A stretch of 64,000 bases of DNA from Antedon mediterranea (lineage: Eukaryota > Echinodermata > Crinoidea > Comatulida > Antedonidae): positions 33,189,304 through 33,253,303 of the forward strand of contig NC_092671.1 of assembly GCF_964355755.1 (NCBI RefSeq), written 5' to 3'. How positions within the stretch are numbered: position 1 is the first letter of the stretch; every line of letters starts with the position of its first letter. The notes under the pieces were generated by a model, which saw only the letters and a program-made list of their open reading frames with translations, ran no database searches and was not told the origin of the DNA. A program made the position numbers and the translations under genes. Shown in pieces: positions 49,101 to 58,261 of this stretch.

Positions 49101-49368
49101 GGGGTGGCCGAGGATAACGATCAACAAGACACAATGCAAAACTAAATTCACGAGGCTATCAAACGGTAATCTTTTAATCTAAGTAACAATATTCTCCTCA
49201 TATTCAAATGATAAATTATTATTATTGACTTTTGTATGCATTGTTAAAGTTTTACCTGGTTGTGTTCTTGTCGCTGTGAAACATCATTGGACTACTAAGC
49301 CATGTGACGAAGCAGCTTACCAGGAATCCAGCAGAAAAGTAACTTATTTTTTCCAAATGTAACTTCAT
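39969..49368 (-). CDS. Type II membrane FkbM methyltransferase-like protein with degenerate NodB domain
   Basis: Six exons (49368-49256, 47804-47542, 44993-44705, 44369-44216, 43698-43242, 40183-39969) join in agreeing phases into 496 residues. An in-frame stop precedes the ATG. Residues 10-26 (YFSAGFLVSCFVTWLSS) form a signal anchor, so the protein is probably Golgi-lumenal. FkbM-type SAM-binding parts follow: LLDCGGN 67-73, SFEIDD 95-100 and KIDIQGGEF 197-205. Sequons at N35, N127, N161 and N179 fit a lumenal fold. Residues about 295-496 resemble a NodB deacetylase in layout: VITIGM in place of TFDDG, VTVFVYSE, the GTHQYPPGHF region, YFLPDEF in place of RPPY, GGILRLDTD in place of LLHD, and a C-terminal YNIITLDKC. 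Metal-binding aspartates and the final histidine are missing, so this half is probably not catalytic. Role inferred: methylation or recognition of a secreted glycan. Confidence 0.85.
40690..41340. repeat. Large foldback (inverted) repeat in intron 5
   Basis: Arms of roughly 300 bp face each other around a centre near 40985. The inner parts pair best: AAATGTATAACATTCACAAG at 40832 with CTTTTGAACGTTATACATTT ending near 41140, and TTTAAAGGTTTTTGTTAA with TTAACAAAAACCTTTAAA. The outer parts are more diverged (GGCGACGCCATTTCACAGC versus TGGCTCAAAATGGCGCC). Probably a foldback-type non-autonomous transposon. There is no coding capacity. Confidence 0.75.
41345..42960. other. Intronic DNA, nothing recognised
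   Basis: Part of intron 5 of the FkbM/NodB-like gene. AT-rich, with four TAGGCCTA octamers clustered at 41577-41689, two of them overlapping in a short palindrome. Confidence 0.5.
42965..43160 (-). mobile_element. tRNA-derived SINE in intron 5
   Basis: On the minus strand the head reads GCGGTTAAGACAGTGGAACC and later GGCAAGGGTTCGAGCCTCAC (B-box). The conserved body follows (GATAAGGACTATAAACCG, ATGTGCACTTTAAAGAACC, CATCTTTCGAGACGGG). It sits 80 bp from exon 5 and in the same orientation as the gene. Confidence 0.75.
43242..43698 (-). CDS. FkbM/NodB-like gene, exon 5 (start of NodB-like domain)
   Basis: Encodes residues 274-425. Contains the first two-thirds of the deacetylase-like fold. Strand 1 reads AIVITIGMC without the paired aspartates. 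Then come KIPVTVFVYSE, the WPELV helix, GTHQYPPGHF, a helix with REAIVTAEMRL, and GITPTYFLPDEF. Acceptor TTGTTTAG, donor G|GTAAGT. Confidence 0.85.
43699..44215. other. Intron 4 of the FkbM/NodB-like gene
   Basis: Nothing beyond the splice signals and one TAGGCCTA at 44053. Confidence 0.6.
44216..44369 (-). CDS. FkbM/NodB-like gene, exon 4
   Basis: Encodes residues 223-273, YYGEYHLSHHVGYSK to DFDKLHPIQ. This is the histidine-bearing end of the methyltransferase domain, where family members commonly have an (E)WH-type segment. Acceptor TTTTCAG, donor A|GTAAGA in phase 0. Confidence 0.8.
44705..44993 (-). CDS. FkbM/NodB-like gene, exon 3 (FkbM motif)
   Basis: Encodes residues 127-221. Begins NMTAFCD after the split glycine and includes YVIFKIDIQGGEFCVLDQML, the hallmark of the FkbM family. 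Donor AA|GTAAGT. Confidence 0.88.
45405..46460 (+). mobile_element. LINE 3' fragment, Jockey-like, frameshifted, antisense in intron 2
   Basis: Three overlapping frames together give the end of a reverse transcriptase: IQSGVPRGSILGPLLFNLF and the catalytic CLMFADDVKLY in frame one; KDLGVFIDSSLCFSFHI in frame two; then TRIQRLHNRFLGYI in frame three. Frameshifts near 45660 and 45930 disrupt it, so it is dead. It ends near AATGAATAAATAAAAATAA at about 46444. It lies opposite to the host gene. Confidence 0.8.
46465..47030. other. Intronic; possible MITE with GGTTAATT-rich ends
   Basis: Segments TTATCGGTTAATTTTTAACC (46577) and TTATCGGTTAATTATCAATT (46797) recur near each end of a 300-bp interval, with GTTTCTGCAG versus GTTTCCACAG beside them. 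This could be a degenerate DNA transposon, but the ends are not clear. Confidence 0.3.
47033..47427 (-). other. Overlapping open frames in intron 2, unknown
   Basis: Two consecutive minus-strand frames are open: 47427-47245 (CVCFMEGFDFRSRLIYF, then SPGPKIHKECGACSLNVQ) and 47284-47033 (ECPGNKIDKKNLNIDGS, then LYTIATYSIYKIKIYNELKK, ending VVDMTAVGLI). A good acceptor-like TTTTTTGTCTTTACAG precedes them and CAG|GTAACA could be a donor. The exon-2-to-exon-3 join needs no extra exon. This may be an alternative exon, an old retro-insertion or chance. I do not recognise a family. Confidence 0.3.
47542..47804 (-). CDS. FkbM/NodB-like gene, exon 2 (SAM-binding motif)
   Basis: Encodes residues 39-125 plus split codons at both ends. 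It carries the glycine-rich LLDCGGNVAST and the acidic strand-2 end SFEIDDR. The acceptor is AG|A, completing the arginine codon left by exon 1. The donor is G|GTAGGT. A TAGGCCTA octamer falls within the coding sequence at 47752. Confidence 0.85.
48815..49010 (+). repeat. Short minisatellite in intron 1 (ACAAATGTGAAAAC)
   Basis: About nine to ten copies of a 14-23-bp unit built on ACAAATGTGAAAACGCATCA with CCC spacers. The + frame open through it (lysine/threonine/asparagine-rich) is an array artefact. Confidence 0.8.
49256..49368 (-). CDS. FkbM/NodB-like gene, exon 1 (signal anchor)
   Basis: Encodes residues 1-37, MKLHLEKIS then the hydrophobic anchor and a lumenal stem ending DKNTT. A TAG stands in frame two codons before the ATG. 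The donor is AG|GTAAAA. This exon lies only about 150 bp from the 3' end of a LINE. Confidence 0.75.
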
Positions 49369-50949
49369 CTTCTACATTAAAATTAAAATTGATATTAATT
49401 AATAATCGTTAGCATTTTACGGTTTTAATAGAAAAGAAACTCTTCCAAAAATAGTTTTGATGTTCATGAAGTATATAATATACAATATAATTTCTTTTGA
49501 TTTTCTAGCAATAACAATAAATTGATTTATTTTATTTTTGTTTATTTATACATTTAGCATCCATTCAGCAATACATTTAAAATACATAACAAAAATAATA
49601 CAAAATATTGGAATATTAAAATTGAATAAAACCAAAGTGAATGGATTCAAGGACGACCCATAAAATCAACAAGTCAGTTTATTTCCAATGGGGTCCATTG
49701 CAAGAGAAATCAAAGATGTGAAAGTGAACAAGGATCATAAAAAGGACATATTATGGAAGTGTGAAAGACATAATAAAAAAATACATATCAAATGCATAAA
49801 AGATAATATAAAAAAAGTACAATTAAAATATAAAAAGTGAAGAGCAACAATATCATCAAACCGGAGTATATAAAATCAGATAGGAATACCAACGATAAGA
49901 TATTTCCTTAGTTTAATTTTAAAAATAGATTGATTGTTAATGGATTTTAGATGTACTACAATTAAGTATGTCACAGTGGCTATATCTTGAAAACATTGCT
50001 AGAAAATCGTGACTATTTAGATTTAATATTTAATTAATCATTTTTAATAAACTAATTTGGTTGAACAAAAATGACTTGCACATTGTAGAATTTCATTTGC
50101 ATATTTAACTGCTCAACTAGGCGTGCTATTTATTATTTTTGCAAAATATTGAAGATAAAGTTAATTTGAGATTTAAACTTGTGACGTCACCCATGTCAAT
50201 CAATCAATCAGATAACATTTATTCAGATATTAGGGAGTTTTCGCAATCTTACGAATACGATAACGAAAACGGATACGTCACGCACACGTATTCGTTTTTC
50301 GTAAGCCAGTAAAAATCTGTTTCGCATGGCAACGAAGTATTGAGGGCGCCGTCCAAAATATGACTGCGGTAAATTTGAGCGAAGCGCAGGTACGTGTTGC
50401 TTGGTGCTTGGCTACCTAGGCCTAGCGTAACATCAAAGCGAGTGAGAACTTTAAAAACTGCTATTTATCAAAATTGACCTGGTATTTTAGTAAATTACTT
50501 TAGTAAATTACTTTCAATAAATCTATAATTATATTATAATCATGAATCATTCCTGATTCAAATGCAAAATGTGCAAAATAGATTTACGAATATGACTGGT
50601 GATATTCGTCAACACGAATACGCTTGATTAAAACATAAAACTGGCAACATGAACATTGTGAATATCCGTTAATTTTAATATACCAAGACGTTTAAAAAGG
50701 GGTTCAGATGAGGTTCTAAATGGTGAAAAGGTAATAATTCTAGCTGCACGTTTTTGTAATTTAGTTAATCTAGCAAAAGCCTATTAGAAGATAAATCTGT
50801 AGCCCAAATAATTTTACAATAATGGAAATACGGAAGGACAGGTGTGTTATAAAGTCTGTAAATAATACTAATAGATCTTGAAATTTTTTTCGAAATGTAA
50901 TTTTGATGACTGACCTATTTGAGGTTTTCATGAATATATACACCTAAAA

Positions 50950-51105
50950 AAAGAGACGAGGGCACCCACCAACTCAGTCACGTGTGTATGACCCTGTCAT
51001 TAAACAGAATAGGCCCTCTAGAGGTCAGTCTGTTTGATGATAGATCGTCATTATTTCTGAAGAAGCTGTCCGATCAGGACAGCGAAACTGTCAAGGTTAG
51101 TTTTT
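50950..51105 (+). mobile_element. Penelope-like terminal fragment with hammerhead-like hairpin
   Basis: CTGAAGA (51057-51063) is followed, after one extra A, by a 7-bp perfect stem (51065-51071 with 51077-51083, loop GATCA) and then GAAAC (51084-51088). This is the core layout of a hammerhead ribozyme, with one extra base before stem II. Such motifs are known from the terminal repeats of Penelope-like retroelements. Stems I and III are weak as I can draw them. It interrupts the LINE on the other strand. Confidence 0.45.
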
Positions 51106-52673
51106 ACTAATTATTGGTTTGGAAAAAAGAATATTTTCAAGATAACCATATTGGCGGTTAAGTATATCACATTTTGTGAGATAATCAGAAAGTTTAGAAT
51201 ACATTAGTTTTTCAATAATTTTGGAAAAGACTGAAAGTAGTGATATTTGCCTTCGTTCACCTTTCTTGAAAATGGGCACAACTACTTTAGCTAGTTTTAA
51301 GTGTGTTGGAAAAGTGCCAGATAAAAAAGATGAATTTAAACAATGGGTAAGTAGGTGGATGATTAAGGGAGATACAGATTTTAAGACACGAGCATTAATA
51401 CCGTCAGATCCAGACCCTTTATTAGGATTTAGATTGTATATAATTGGTTAACTGTTAAATCAATTGAAACTGGGCTAATATAAAATGATTTTGCAAACGC
51501 AGGATGAAGATAAGATAATGGATCAGTTAAATTAGTTGCCATACTATTAATAATATTAGGACCAATTGTAGAAAAATAGTTGTTAAACGATTCACATTTC
51601 TTGTTGAGTTTTGTAAATATTATTACCGTCTTTAATTAGATTCGGGTGTTTGTTATTATTATTACCTTTATTTTTAAAATGTAGTTCACGGAAACATAAG
51701 CTCTATAACAAATATGTGCACACATGTAATAATGACAAACTAAACTATAAAAAATATAATAACATTTTCACTAATCTTTGTCGCACTGCTAAAAAGAATT
51801 ATTATACTTTCTAGTTTGATAGATATAAAGGTAATCTGAAGAATACATGGCTTGTAATAAGTTTCGTTTTAAGAGAGAAGATGACATCCATGGTTGTTTA
51901 AACGTTTTATTTGATTTTATGCTACTTTTAATCAAGTGTCTGGAGTGGATATTTTGTACATTTTTCAAGAAATGCATCAAAACTCAATCTTGGGTCACAA
52001 TGAAATATCATAGATCAGTCTTCACCTTATAAATCAATCGATAAGGCATTTAGGTCTTTTATACGATATGAATAGTTGGCACTATTATCATCGAGGTTTT
52101 GCTCATTATTTTCTTGATCAATGAACTGAATATAGGAAGGTGGTCGGAGATATCATTAAGTAAAACACCAGCAACTATTTTATAGTTAGATTGTTTGGAA
52201 TAAAAATGATCAATCTTTGAGTTTTCAATCTCAACCAAAAGTGATTCGGAAAGGTCATATGGTAATTTTAAATCATTTCGAATTGGAATGGTTATATCAT
52301 TACGTATAAAAAATGCAACTCCTCCACCAATTTGATTATTGCATCTATTACTTGCAAAGAAGGAGTAGTTGTTAATGAATGGAATAGGGAGTTTTCATTA
52401 AGCCATGTTTCACTGATACCGATTATGGAAATGTGTTATTAATTGAATTTGAGATTGTTAACTTTGTGCGTAATGCTTCTAATATTAAGATGCAGGAGGG
52501 ATATTAAAGGATGTATTAAACTTAGAATCAAATTGTGAACAATCATAAAAGCTGCATTCATCTAGGGAAACTGACTGTGAATTAAGATTCATCATGTTTG
52601 TCATTTTCAATTAACTGGATTAAATAAAAGGTTATGTTAGAAATATCATTGTTAATGGTAAGTTCAGAGTTCA

Positions 52674-53142
52674 CATTAAAGTCATAAAAAGGAATTAGGC
52701 CTAAGTGAAAATAATTAACATTCAATAGCTGAGTAGAACGTTATCTAAAAAGAAATACAGCAATAAGCATGCATGCATGAGACTGTATACATTAATACAT
52801 AATTAATAAGAAGCAAAATAAACAATTCTTGAAATAAATGTAAAGTTAATGATGGCGACGACTAGAATTACTCAGTAGATTCGGGGGCATTAAAGTCATA
52901 AAAAGGAAGTAATATAAAATAATTAACATTCGTTAACAATAGCTGAGTAAAACGTTATCTAAAAAAGAAATACAGTAATAAGCATGCATGAGACTGTATA
53001 CATTAATACATAATTAATAAGAAGCAAAATAAACAATTCGTGAAATAAAAATTAATTATATAGGTAATATTTCGGTTGGAGGTAAGTCAATGTAAAGTTA
53101 ATGATGGCAAAGACTAGAATTACTCAGTAGCTTCGGGTGCAT
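52674..53142. repeat. Tandem duplication of about 220-250 bp
   Basis: The stretch GTCATAAAAAGGAA...AAGCATGCATGAGACTG...ACTAGAATTACTCAGTAG...TTCGGG occurs twice in a row (first copy about 52680-52890, second about 52896-53142). They differ by small indels. It lies between the ORF1 and endonuclease parts of the decayed LINE. Confidence 0.8.
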
Positions 53143-53232
53143 GTGCTTCCTTGAGGTTCGGGTAGTATTTAGCAAGATGATCCATGTCGATGAATGTGCC
53201 TTTCTTTTACTTATCACTTGTAAAATCATCAT

Positions 53233-53847
53233 TTACGTAGATGATGTTATCTTTAAATCCAGGTCTAAGTTTTGGAGCTGCCTTGAGTACTCTTTCTTTA
53301 GTGGAATATCTGAGAAAGTATGCAGCAATTGGTCTCGGTTTATCTCTGGTGGTATTACGTGGTCCAACTCGATGGGCTCGTTAGATATCATCATTAGCGA
53401 TTTTGATGCCGGTGGTATTGGAAATAAAAGAGGAAAGAAATTAACAGTAGGCCTACCTTTGCTATCCTCCGCTTGTTCGGGTATGCCAGTAAACCAGCGT
53501 TGACGTCCTTCAAGGTTGTCGATTTTGTCGCGTATCTCATCCATGCATTCTGTAGTGGATTGTAGCGTATGCTCAGCAATATCCTTCAGCTTAACATCCA
53601 CAAAATCAGAATTGTCCTGCATATCTGTGTGCAATTTCCTCAGTTCTTTTTGTACCAGTGATTTCAAGATTGAGGATGGTAATGTCTTTTTCGAAAGAGA
53701 CAATCTTGGTGACTGCGTCGCATAATAACCAGCAATGGTTTTGCAGCCCATGATTGACTTGATGAGATTTGGCAGCCAGGTGTTCTGTTCAACGGTGCTA
53801 ATATTTAAATTAGAAGTATTTGGCTCGTTGTTTTCCATGTTGGCCAT
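53233..53847 (-). pseudogene. LINE ORF1-like protein, C-terminally frameshifted
   Basis: A 204-codon frame starting MANMENNEPNTS. A predicted helical or coiled region (LVQKELRKLHTDMQ, then TTECMDEIRDKIDNLEGRQ) is followed by RWFTGIPEQAED, which resembles the 'N.R..GIPE' segment of LINE ORF1 RNA-binding proteins. It would package retrotransposon RNA. The frame shifts near its end (53230), where further coding-like sequence continues in another frame. Confidence 0.6.
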
Positions 53848-53864
53848 TGTAAAAATTTAGTTAG

Positions 53865-54350
53865 AATAAATAACGAAAGTGTACTTATAATTAATGCAAC
53901 CGATACATTCACTATCCAGGTAGGTATACTGGTCGCATGCAGTTAGTAGCTTATCCGTGCAACATGCTATCACAGGTAAACGAGTACTGTATCTAAAAAC
54001 GTATACGTCTGCACTCAACTACGAACTAAGGATTTTAAAAATGTACTTATACCTATTTACACCAAATAATAAATAAATAATAAGAGATCAGACCAGTGTA
54101 TCAAATCAAACAATGGTAAATATATAAGCTAAATGTGTATAGGTACTTACATTCCGAATCATCTAGGCCAACTTAAACATGTGTGTGTTCTTTATCGCGC
54201 TGATAAACAAGTTACGATGCAGTCGCTTGGGTATTATCGATTTGAACTGAAGCGGCCAACGCCAAACAAGTCATTATAGGGATATGAATATGCATAGTTT
54301 TAACAGGGTAAATAGGGTTAACAGTGTTAACAGGGGTAACACTTTTTTAA
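53865..54350. other. Intergenic, nothing recognised
   Basis: Short AT-rich gap between the LINE 5' end and repeat copy B. A run of GGGTTAACAG/GGGTAAC-like words lies at 54305-54340. Confidence 0.5.
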
Positions 54351-54719
54351 ATGGTTAAAATGGTTTTAGGAGGACGTTCTGGATTGGACGTTTTCGGTCG
54401 GTTACCATTTTATTGAAATGCTTGATATTCTTAAAACTAAACCTACTCTGTTTCACAGTGTCTTAGATGATTTATAACATTTTAAAGTGTAGTGTTTATT
54501 GTTTGGTAGTGCCCTTATATGGGGATGCGGAGTTCATTTGAGGAAGGTGCTTATTATTCGAGGGATATGTTTAATTTTTTAGTTGTAATAATATGGTAAC
54601 GTTTATAATCAAATAAAATCCTCTAATAGATATGAAAAGTGGTAACAAAGAATTAGAAATGGTTGGTAAATTGTAGAACAGTCCGATGAATTCTACTACT
54701 AATTGTATAATTATGCTAT

Positions 54720-56515
54720 AATTACTTACTATACTTACTATAATATACTTACTTTAACGTCTACAATGTTGAGAAGGTGATTAATGGACTTTCGTCTAAT
54801 AAATCTCCAGGTCCTGATTCCGTGCATCCATACATATTGAAATCTGTTTCCGAATTTATTGCTCCACCATTATTTAATTTGTTTAACTTGTCCCTGCGTA
54901 TTATGGGGGAAATCCCCGCTAAGTGGAAAATGTCCCATATCACTCCTATATTTAAATCTGGTGATAAAAATGCAATTTGTAATTACAGACCAATATCCCT
55001 TACCCATATATGTTCGAAACTGCTTGAAAAAATACTGTTTTCAAGTATATCTGATCACGTTGCTTATAATTGTCCAATTACTGAAGTCCAGCACGGTTTT
55101 TTTCCCTCCCGTTCCTGTGTTACCCAACATACCAACCTAACTCATTCCTGGGCATCTTCGCTAGATAAAACTAAAGCCCCCAGAATTGATGTTATCTTTC
55201 TCGACTACGCCAATGCGTTTGATAAACTGCCTCACCATATTATTTTAAATAAGCTGGCTAATCACTTCAATATCAGAGGCAATGTCTGGAAATGGATCAA
55301 GTCATTTCTATTGGGACGTTCCCAAAGAGTCTTGTATCAAGGATCCATTAGCCCTTCATCCCCAGTTACCTCTGGCATACCACAGGGCAGCGTACTTGGA
55401 CCCCTTATTTTTAACTTATTTATAAATGACCTTCCCTCATCTATTATTTCTCCACGTGCATTGTTTGCCGATGACACGATAATTTATAGAAATATATTTA
55501 CTGTAGACGATGAAGTTGTTCTTGATCAGGCTTTCCTCTTGGTGTGATCTAAATGAAATGGAGCTTAACTTAAATAAAACCAAGGCTCTCCACATTACAA
55601 GATCAAGGAAAGAGTATAGACCTGTTTATCGTATAAATGACTTGCCTATTAAATCCGTATCTAGTCATTGTCATCTGGGGGTCACGATTAATAGTGAACT
55701 TACTTGGGATGACCATGTAAACTTAATTATTTCTCGTTCAAATCGAATGTTGGGTTTTATTACTAGTATTGCAGGAGGATCATCCCCTTCAGCTATTTTC
55801 TCAGTCTATAAAGCTCTCATTGTCCCCATCCTTGAATATGGTGTCCCAGCGTGGTTGCCTCGAACCAAAAAACTTACGGAACGTATCGAGGCAGTCCAGC
55901 GAAGGGCTACTAGGCTTGTCCTTAAAAAAACAAGAGGTGAAATGGAATACGAGGAACGTCTCACTAAGCTAAATTGGCCTACACTATCTAATCGAAGAAA
56001 TTATCTTCTGTTATTCTTTGTTTGTAAATCACTTATTGGAACGGTTGATTGTAGTAGTGTTCGTCAATCTATAGTTTTTAATGGCCGTCACCTTGATACA
56101 CTTAAGTTCATTCATCACTATGCTCGAACCAATTGTCTTCATCATTCCGCTATTAACGTATTCCCTAGGTTGTGGGAAGAATTACCGGAAATGATTAACA
56201 ATTCTTTAATTTTAGACAGTTTTCCAACATTTTTAAATTCACTTAAATCACATGTTTTATATTGACTTTGTTGAATCGACTATAATGTATTTTATCCGTT
56301 TATTTTATATTGACACTGTTGATTCGTCTATTTGTTATTTAAATATTTTTATATAGTTTATTTTATATCATTGTTGTTACTTTGGGAGTACGGAACCTGA
56401 ACTCTTGTTATAGTGATTAGGTTCACTTTTAGGTTCCTGCCTACTCCCTTAGTTTCTGTGTTTTTGTTTGTTTGTATCTGGTTTTTGGCAATAAATAATA
56501 ATAATAATAATATAA
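54720..56515 (+). mobile_element. Jockey/CR1-like LINE, 5'-truncated, one frameshift
   Basis: Starts inside the reverse transcriptase and ends with (AAT)n at 56489-56511. The first frame (54777-55547) carries NKSPGPDSVHPYILK, YRPISLTHICSKLLEKILF, VIFLDYANAFDKLPHH, SGIPQGSVLGPLIFNLF and the catalytic ALFADDTIIYR. After a frameshift near 55520-55545 the second frame (to 56265) continues with LSSWCDLNEMELNLNKTK, HLGVTINSELTWDDHV, YGVPAWLP and RIEAVQRRATRLVL. The 'FDKLPHH' motif has K where many relatives have T/R, which is not itself inactivating. Truncation and frameshift make it dead. It is nested in repeat copy B. Confidence 0.88.
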
Positions 56516-56594
56516 ATATAATACAATATTGTGTGCGTATAAATGTGGATGGGCGGCGTTTATTAGATTATTATTGTATTGTTTGAAGGTTTGC

Positions 56595-56765
56595 ATAGCG
56601 AAATCAAATATATACGTATATTAGTTCTGAAAGGAACTGTTGAGTTTCTCGACGTTTCGATCAGTATGCTTTGATCGTTCTCAGGAGTGAGAATTCTCAC
56701 TCCTAAGGACGATCAAAGCATACGACGAGAAACTCAATAGATTAGGCCAATTATTAATAATAATT
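56595..56765 (-). mobile_element. Palindromic Penelope-like fragment with hammerhead-like hairpin
   Basis: Two inverted arms meet at GAGTGAGAATTCTCACTC (about 56686-56703). Read on the minus strand the left arm gives CTGAGAAC, then stem GATCA/TGATC, then GAAACGTC. This layout resembles the motif at 51057-51088. The right arm has lost part of the hairpin. Probably the terminus of a Penelope-like element. Confidence 0.4.
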
Positions 56766-58102
56766 AATTATTATTCTAAAGTTGGCCGTTTATTCAGGTA
56801 AATACCATCCATGGTATAATTAATACATTATTTAGTTTTTAATTTAACTTCCTCGACATAGTGGGCCGTTTTGGCCTAAGAAGGAATCCGTTTTAGACGG
56901 CTTGCAACGGCAGAAGTATCTCAGGGTCCTAACGGGATACAGATAGCCTACAGTTAGTCCTGCCAGATTACTCAACAACTCGGCTATCGGAGTTCCACTC
57001 GATTTTAAACAAAAGGTCTTATCATCAGTTCTCCCGATTGAATTTTACACACTATTCCCCATAATATTCTCCGATTCTTTATGAATATATTAATTCGATG
57101 TTTATTAATTTTGCAGTATAATTTTTATTTTGGTAACTACTGTACCTTCACAAACGCGGTCCAAAAAATAAATAAATATATCGCCACCAACGGCCAATTA
57201 GTTGAAACCAAGAAGTTGCAAGTCATGAATCACCGTGAACCCGGAAATTACTACCTATCTACCGATGAAATCAGAAATTTTGCTTTAAAACCCTTTATAA
57301 TATCTCCCTAAGATAGAAATATGGAACAATATCGTAATAGTGTGAACTAATGTTATCAAATCTACGTTTCGCGGTACATCTGAGATAGATGAGGTAGAAG
57401 TATTTAAGGCTATTATTGTGCTTGCCTATCTCAGAATTAAGCATAATTTATTATAGATAAACACTAAAAAAGGCAAGGCAAGTTCCATATATTGATCATA
57501 ATTTATTCATAAAAGTAGCAAATAGTAGGTAACAAAAAGAAATTGCAAAATATCAAAACCATTAAAAAAATGTAAATAAAAAAAATGAACACACACAAAC
57601 AAAACGATTCCAAATGGTCTTTTGAACATAAAAACAACTTAACAAAAGTATTTCCGCAGTTGTTTTTCATTCGAATTATTTACACTTTTTAATTTTATTT
57701 ATATGTATCAAATAATTAATACACCACGAAAAACACCCAAATTAATATAGTTTGGCATTTTATGCTTTCCTCAGTGTTTGCGCGTATCATCTAATTCACA
57801 ATTTTGCTTTAGCGTCTTTTTTTTAAAGTCTGAACAGTCAAAAGTAAAGGTTAAAGTTCCATATCCAGTATTGCTTTCATTTTTAGCTTACATATATTTC
57901 TAAGTAAAGGGATAGTGTATAACAAGATCAATGGCCGTAAATAGTTTTGATTCTTGATACAATGTTTTATCAGAGTGCGCTTTTATTATACTTGCCCATG
58001 CAAAGTATATAACCACATTATTAAGGCAGAAAAAGACCGTGTGGTGCACGGGTTACTGCTAGTGTGTGGCTACTTTGAAATCAATCGACACTAAACGCTT
58101 AT

Positions 58103-58261
58103 ATGGATACTATGCGGGGTAGAAGAAAATATGACACTAGAAATAATACATATAAAATGGTGTGGCTAGATCTTGCAAATACTGCTCTAAATCCTGCAGT
58201 TAGAGATGAACTAGAGAGAAACACTCTGTTGACATATAGAATAATCAGTAGTATCAAATAA
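58103..58261 (+). other. Small ATG frame, 52 codons, unknown
   Basis: Its composition differs from the AT-driven frames around it (MDTMRGRRKYDTRNN at the start, then WLDLANTALNPAVRDELERN). I recognise no family and see no promoter or splice signals. It could be an exon, a transposon remnant or chance. Confidence 0.2.

Larger units (their letters stand above)
49525..53860 (-). mobile_element. Decayed full-length-type LINE with ORF1 and ORF2 remains
   Basis: Read on the minus strand: ORF1 (53847-53233), then endonuclease pieces around 52500-52060 (GISETWLNENS, GGGVAFFIRNDITIP and ISDHLPIFSSL in different frames, with an internal deletion). Next come a linker (KTFKQPWMSSSLLKR, 51890 region), reverse-transcriptase parts (KGSGSDGINARVLK, VVVPIFKKGERRQISLLSVF, 51440-51100) and a C-terminal part (VLPYFHYCKIIWA, 50860-50690). 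An apparent 3' UTR reaches about 49525. Many frameshifts and insertions (50950-51105, perhaps 50210-50690) show it is old. Confidence 0.75.
54355..57460 (+). repeat. Dispersed repeat family, copy B, interrupted
   Basis: Matches copy A (24697-25570) from 54355 to about 54715 and again from about 56515 to 57460. The interruption is a LINE (next entry), and a smaller insertion lies at 56595-56765. Shared blocks include 'GTCGGTTACCATT', 'GAACAGTCCGATGAATTCTA', 'GACGGCTTGCAACG', 'CAACAACTCGGCTATCGGAG' and 'GTGAACCCGGAAATTACT'. The frame at 57081-57311 is part of the repeat. Confidence 0.7.

Noticed and set aside
48807-49145. Lysine/asparagine-rich frame as a gene
   Set aside because: It is a translation of the intronic ACAAATGTGAAAAC minisatellite on the strand opposite to the host gene.
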